Assembly: GCF_024294785.1 (NCBI RefSeq)
Contig: NZ_JANCLT010000016.1
Coordinates: 1-64,000 of the forward strand
DNA length: 64,000 nt
Source: Ectobacillus ponti
GTDB taxonomy: Bacteria > Bacillota > Bacilli > Bacillales > Bacillaceae_G
Direction: 5' to 3'
A program made the position numbers and the translations under genes. The notes beneath the pieces are model-generated. The model was not told where the DNA came from and searched no databases. It saw only the letters and a program-made list of their open reading frames with translations. Numbering within the stretch: the stretch's first letter is position 1; every line of letters begins with the position of its first letter. Shown in pieces: positions 60,468-64,000 of the stretch.

Positions 60468-61612
60468 ACAGGTCTATCATGATTGAAGTGGATGAGGCGA
60501 CAAAGGCTATACTAGAACAGCTAGAACAGCAGATTACAAAAGGAATACATACAACGCTCCAAACTTTTCAAGCAGAACATCATAAGGCCCTACAAGAATT
60601 ACATGTCAAGCTGCAAGTGCAGCTTCAGGGAATAGAGCAGCAAACACGCAGAGAGAATGAGAAATTAGGGCGAAAACTGGACGATGCCATACGTGATATA
60701 GAGGACCAACTGGAGCAGTTGAGAGAGGAAACAGAGAGTTTAAAGCAACATTCCGTTGAGGTAACAGACAGGTTAAAAAGAGATTTTGAAAATATGATGC
60801 TTCACAACTCCAGCAAAACGGCCAAGCAATTGCAGGAGGAACTTGGAGCAACGCGCGAGGACCTGACCGGAGCAATGGAAGGACTGAAGCAGGAGCTTGG
60901 TATTGTGGTCCAGAATTCCAACGAAGCGGCCAAGCAGCTGACAGGAGAGCTCCAGGTTGTACATCAAGGCCTAGTTAACACAATGGGAGATTTAAAAACA
61001 GGACTTTGCACCGTAGACGAAAATTCCCAACGAGCATTGGAGCAACTGAAGCAGGAACTTAATGTTGCGCAGCAGGATTCTGCAGCCATAATTAGAGATT
61101 TACAGGAAGAAGTTAGCGGCGTAATGCAGAATTTCAGCCGTACAGCTGAACAACTTGCAAGGCTACAAACAAGCTTGCCTGAACAGCTGAAGGATATGCA
61201 AACGAGTATTGAGAAAAGCGGTGCTATGCAGGAGAAGGCACTTGTTGGCTCAGTCCGGAAGCTTGAGGAACAGCGGGAGGCAGCTTACGAAGAACTGCAA
61301 AGTAGACTAGAGCGAATACGGGCAGACCAGCAGGCGCAACTGGCTGAGCTGGCAAGCCGGAATTCTTTGATAGAATTGGAGCAGCTGCTGTCGGCAAAGC
61401 AGGCTGAAAGTGTCAGGGTCTTAGCTGACCAGCAACGAGAAATGAGAAGTGCACTTGAGAGTGCCTTCCAAGCAGAAGTGAAAGCTTTAGGTACAGAGTT
61501 GGATATAACAGAGGATATACAGCATTTGCTTCAAAGGATAGAACAATTAAACGAGGGACTGCAGCAGCTAAGTCAGCCATTCTATAGAAGATGGTTCGAA
61601 AGGAAGGAGTGA
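60464..61612 (+). CDS. Coiled-coil protein of the dynamin operon
   Basis: This 382-residue protein is almost entirely predicted coiled coil. Heptad-rich segments such as LDDAIRDIEDQLEQLREETE run through much of the chain, with approximate 35-40-residue repeats in the middle (NSSKTAKQLQEELGATREDL, then NSNEAAKQLTGELQVVHQGL). No enzyme motif is seen. It is translated from an ATG overlapping the first GTPase stop, and precedes the second GTPase by six bases. It is likely an adaptor or scaffold between the GTPases. Confidence 0.88.
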   Translation: MNRSIMIEVDEATKAILEQLEQQITKGIHTTLQTFQAEHHKALQELHVKLQVQLQGIEQQTRRENEKLGRKLDDAIRDIEDQLEQLREETESLKQHSVEVTDRLKRDFENMMLHNSSKTAKQLQEELGATREDLTGAMEGLKQELGIVVQNSNEAAKQLTGELQVVHQGLVNTMGDLKTGLCTVDENSQRALEQLKQELNVAQQDSAAIIRDLQEEVSGVMQNFSRTAEQLARLQTSLPEQLKDMQTSIEKSGAMQEKALVGSVRKLEEQREAAYEELQSRLERIRADQQAQLAELASRNSLIELEQLLSAKQAESVRVLADQQREMRSALESAFQAEVKALGTELDITEDIQHLLQRIEQLNEGLQQLSQPFYRRWFERKE

Positions 61613-61618
61613 CAGGTG

Positions 61619-63394
61619 ATGGTTTCGCTACTAGATGAACGTTTTTATGCCATTGCAGATAAGTACATACCCATTTGGAATGAAGATGGGACCCGTTTGC
61701 CGTATGCATCCTATTTTTCTCATAAACTAACAAACCTGCAAAAGGATGAGTTTTTGATTCCAATTTTGGGTGTACAGGGTACAGGGAAAAGCAGCTTGCT
61801 GAATGCACTGTTAATGGACGACATCGTTTTACCTGTAGATGCAGATGAGACAACATGCATCCCGGTGGAGGTGCGCTATAGTTCAACCCATTCTGGCAGA
61901 ATAGAGGTCCATTTCAGTCAGGCTTCCGAGATAAAGGTCATTCAAAGTCCCAAAGAGCTGGAGCAATATGTACACAATGCTTACAACCCAGGTAATCAAA
62001 AAGGTGTATCCCATATCGTTGTGTATCGGGATAATGATATTTTAAGGAATGGTGTTGTATTTGTGGATTTGCCGGGTGTTTCCAGCTTAACCCAAAAGAA
62101 CATGCAGACAACCATGAACTATATTGATAGACTGTCTGCCGCCATATTTTTGCTGCGTACTGTTCCGCCTATTACGAGAAGTGAAATGTTGTTCTTAAGT
62201 ACAGTCTGGCCGAAGCTTACAAAGGTTTGGTTTGTGCAAAATCAATGGAATGATGAGAGCAAGAGAGAGGTACAGGACGGTCTGGAGCACAACAGGAAGG
62301 TACTGGAGAAGGTTGCCGCCAATTATCAACGGAATGAAGACATTCATGTTCGTGTTGTGAACGTCTACCAAGCCTTGACAGGAAAATTGCAGGAGCGCGA
62401 GGATGTATTGCAGGCTTCCGGCATCCAGGATGTTCATGCCTTTATTGCAGAAATCACGGGCACATGGAAGAAGTCGATGTCCAAGAAGTTTACTGATGAT
62501 TTCCACCATCTTCTCAAGCGGTTGTATCATAAAATTGAAGAAAAGCAGGAGGAAATCAAGCTAAGCCGGCGAGACCTGCGCAAGAGACAACGACAGCAGG
62601 AGCGGGAGATTGAGGATATGATTTCAAGCAACCAGGAAATCATTGACCGGGTCAACGGGCAGCTGCGGCAGTACGAATTTGAAATCCGCAGCTTTGCCGA
62701 GGAGCAAGGCCGCATACAAGGTGAAAATTTGCGAAATGAAATGCGGCGGATAACAGGAAGCAGAGTTGTAGATGGTGACCTGCTGTCAAAAGCGTTTCAA
62801 GAAGTGCAGCAGGACTTGGCAATGAATGTATTGGAAGAGCTGAACATTAAGCTGTATGAGATGCAAAAAAAGCTGGAGCTGGAGTTAGGGAAACTACAGG
62901 CGCAAGAAGTAGACAGTTCCTTCATGAACTATGAGGGCTTCTATCGGGAAGAGTCTGTCAAATTTGAAAAAGGGCTTGTGCCTGCTATCAATATTGCAGG
63001 TGGGCTTGGAGGAATAGCAGCAGGATTTGCCATTGGCGGGCCAATCGGTGCTGTTGCTGCAATAGGCATTTCTTTATTTTCGAGTTGGATTGGTCGTAAA
63101 ACAAAGGATTATATTCAGGATGAAAGGGCAAAGGCCAGCATGAAGGATCTCGAGCAGCCAATTCAGAAGTTTCAGCAAAACCTGCAGCAGTCCATCACCA
63201 ATGAAATTGATACATTTATGAAGTATACACAAGAGGTTCTGCAGCAATATATTGCTCAGCAAGAGCAGAAACTGAGCAGAGTGCGGGAAGAGCATCGGCG
63301 GGACCTTCATCTTTCGGAAAATGAACTCCTGGAACGCCGCCAGGAAATAGATGCTGACTTAGCTTACATACAACAGATGGAGGTGACCGCATGA
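61619..63394 (+). CDS. Dynamin-like GTPase with membrane hairpin (second)
   Basis: This 591-residue GTPase has G1 GVQGTGKSS (51-59), G3 DLPG and G4-like VQNQWN, followed by a long coiled coil. A glycine-rich hydrophobic stretch NIAGGLGGIAAGFAIGGPIG near residue 460 is likely a membrane-inserting hairpin, as in bacterial dynamins. A final coiled coil follows. ATG 61619 is used; GTG 61616 is possible. The AAGGAG site has a nine-base spacing. It overlaps the third GTPase start by four bases. Confidence 0.92.
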   Translation: MVSLLDERFYAIADKYIPIWNEDGTRLPYASYFSHKLTNLQKDEFLIPILGVQGTGKSSLLNALLMDDIVLPVDADETTCIPVEVRYSSTHSGRIEVHFSQASEIKVIQSPKELEQYVHNAYNPGNQKGVSHIVVYRDNDILRNGVVFVDLPGVSSLTQKNMQTTMNYIDRLSAAIFLLRTVPPITRSEMLFLSTVWPKLTKVWFVQNQWNDESKREVQDGLEHNRKVLEKVAANYQRNEDIHVRVVNVYQALTGKLQEREDVLQASGIQDVHAFIAEITGTWKKSMSKKFTDDFHHLLKRLYHKIEEKQEEIKLSRRDLRKRQRQQEREIEDMISSNQEIIDRVNGQLRQYEFEIRSFAEEQGRIQGENLRNEMRRITGSRVVDGDLLSKAFQEVQQDLAMNVLEELNIKLYEMQKKLELELGKLQAQEVDSSFMNYEGFYREESVKFEKGLVPAINIAGGLGGIAAGFAIGGPIGAVAAIGISLFSSWIGRKTKDYIQDERAKASMKDLEQPIQKFQQNLQQSITNEIDTFMKYTQEVLQQYIAQQEQKLSRVREEHRRDLHLSENELLERRQEIDADLAYIQQMEVTA

Positions 63395-64000
63395 TGGAGC
63401 GAAAGCTGCTGGAGAACATGGAGCTTATCCACAAAATTGCAGTGCAGGCAAAGGAACAGAAGTTTATTTCGTTAGCCGAATTCCTGCGCGAACGCCTGGA
63501 ATATCCAGAAAGCTTTGTAACGATGCTGGGAGAGACAAGCAGCGGGAAATCCACACTCATCAATGGCCTAGTTGGCCGGTCGCTGCTTTATACAGGTCCG
63601 CAGCCGACAACAGGCACAGTTATTGAGGTCATGGCAGATTCCCATGCTGCAATGGCGGAATATTACGCAGTGACAAAGGAAGCTACGCTCATCACCTTAT
63701 CTCCAGAGCGCTTTTATCAATTCAATCAGGAACTACCCAACCGGTTTGAACGTTTGCGTGTGGTCATACCGAGTTTTCCAGAAGGACTTCAGGGATTAAG
63801 GCTCTTTGATACTCCTGGATATGGAGCCATTCAGCAGGAGCATGAAGAGGTGCTGAAGTCGTTTCTGCCTAATAGTGATTTAATTCTGTATGTGGTTAGT
63901 TATCGAGTTGGTGTTAAGCAAAATGATGCTGAATTTCTGGCCTTTCTTCATGAACTGCTGCATAAGAATGCCAGCATACACTTGGTTATCAACCGGGTGC
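63391..64000 (+). CDS. Dynamin-like GTPase (third), 5' part
   Basis: The gene starts at ATG 63391, overlapping the preceding stop (ATGA), with GGAGG seven bases upstream. It is open to the end of the window (203 codons seen). G1 GETSSGKST at residues 47-55, a PTTGTV G2 segment and G3 DTPG near 137 mark it as another dynamin-like GTPase. The second half is outside the window. Together with the two preceding GTPases this makes three in one operon. Confidence 0.92.
   Translation, partial: MMERKLLENMELIHKIAVQAKEQKFISLAEFLRERLEYPESFVTMLGETSSGKSTLINGLVGRSLLYTGPQPTTGTVIEVMADSHAAMAEYYAVTKEATLITLSPERFYQFNQELPNRFERLRVVIPSFPEGLQGLRLFDTPGYGAIQQEHEEVLKSFLPNSDLILYVVSYRVGVKQNDAEFLAFLHELLHKNASIHLVINRV

Overview
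The window looks like a Gram-positive, low-to-moderate GC Bacilli chromosome, most likely from the Paenibacillaceae (Brevibacillus or Aneurinibacillus type). This is judged by eye from the 5S rRNA tail, strong GGAGG-type ribosome sites, Bacilli-style families (OpuB/OpuC transport, UPF0316, AddB-like nuclease) and frequent GTG/TTG starts; it is not a database placement. It opens with the end of a 5S rRNA gene and its terminator, so the region lies just downstream of an rRNA operon.

Layout. (1) 1-4945: 5S rRNA end, a 21-bp periodic repeat tract, an APH-family kinase, a small membrane-protein/XRE/DUF4386 operon, and a carboxymuconolactone-decarboxylase/cupin pair divergent from a TetR regulator. 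(2) 5088-17082: an unrecognised protein, a WYL regulator, two small unknown proteins, then a tight five-gene run: beta-CASP metallo-beta-lactamase nuclease with a helical N-terminus, a protein ending in a GrpE-like domain, an Hsp70, a HEAT-like repeat protein and a coiled-coil protein, closed by a 17-bp terminator stem. I know of no named system with this composition. (3) 17418-33428: a histidine kinase, an NtrC-type activator and a betaine-type binding lipoprotein, followed by palindromic enhancer-like sites and a near-perfect sigma-54 promoter. That promoter drives an 11.4-kb catabolic operon: enolase-superfamily enzyme, two OpuB-type permeases, binding protein, two aldehyde dehydrogenases, transport ATPase, aspartase-family lyase, zinc ADH, iron ADH and UPF0316 protein.

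(4) 33430-36745: a decayed fragment of the downstream nuclease/DUF2075 helicase gene, a membrane protein ending in seven 11-residue Cys-rich repeats, and the intact nuclease/helicase. (5) 36985-44487: an AT-rich island with a restriction-endonuclease-like protein, a ParB/Srx-like protein, an SNF2 helicase, a DUF3883 protein, a convergent C5 cytosine methyltransferase, a controller-like XRE protein and an ImmA/IrrE gene cut by an insertion sequence. (6) 44490-45700: decayed IS remnants. (7) 46070-53298: a NERD-UvrD helicase, an AddB-like iron-sulfur protein without a visible nuclease motif, a tiny acidic protein and a second SF1 helicase. (8) 53557-57312: two thymidylate-kinase-like proteins, a MoaA-like radical SAM enzyme, a GreA-like factor and another P-loop kinase. 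(9) 57918-64000: three dynamin-like GTPases and a coiled-coil protein, the last gene running off the window.

Taken together, about half of the window resembles a defence or accessory island. The Hsp70/GrpE-like/beta-CASP/HEAT cluster, the radical SAM/kinase cluster and the three-dynamin cluster are the best candidates for undescribed systems. All functions here are read from sequence motifs and gene order only.
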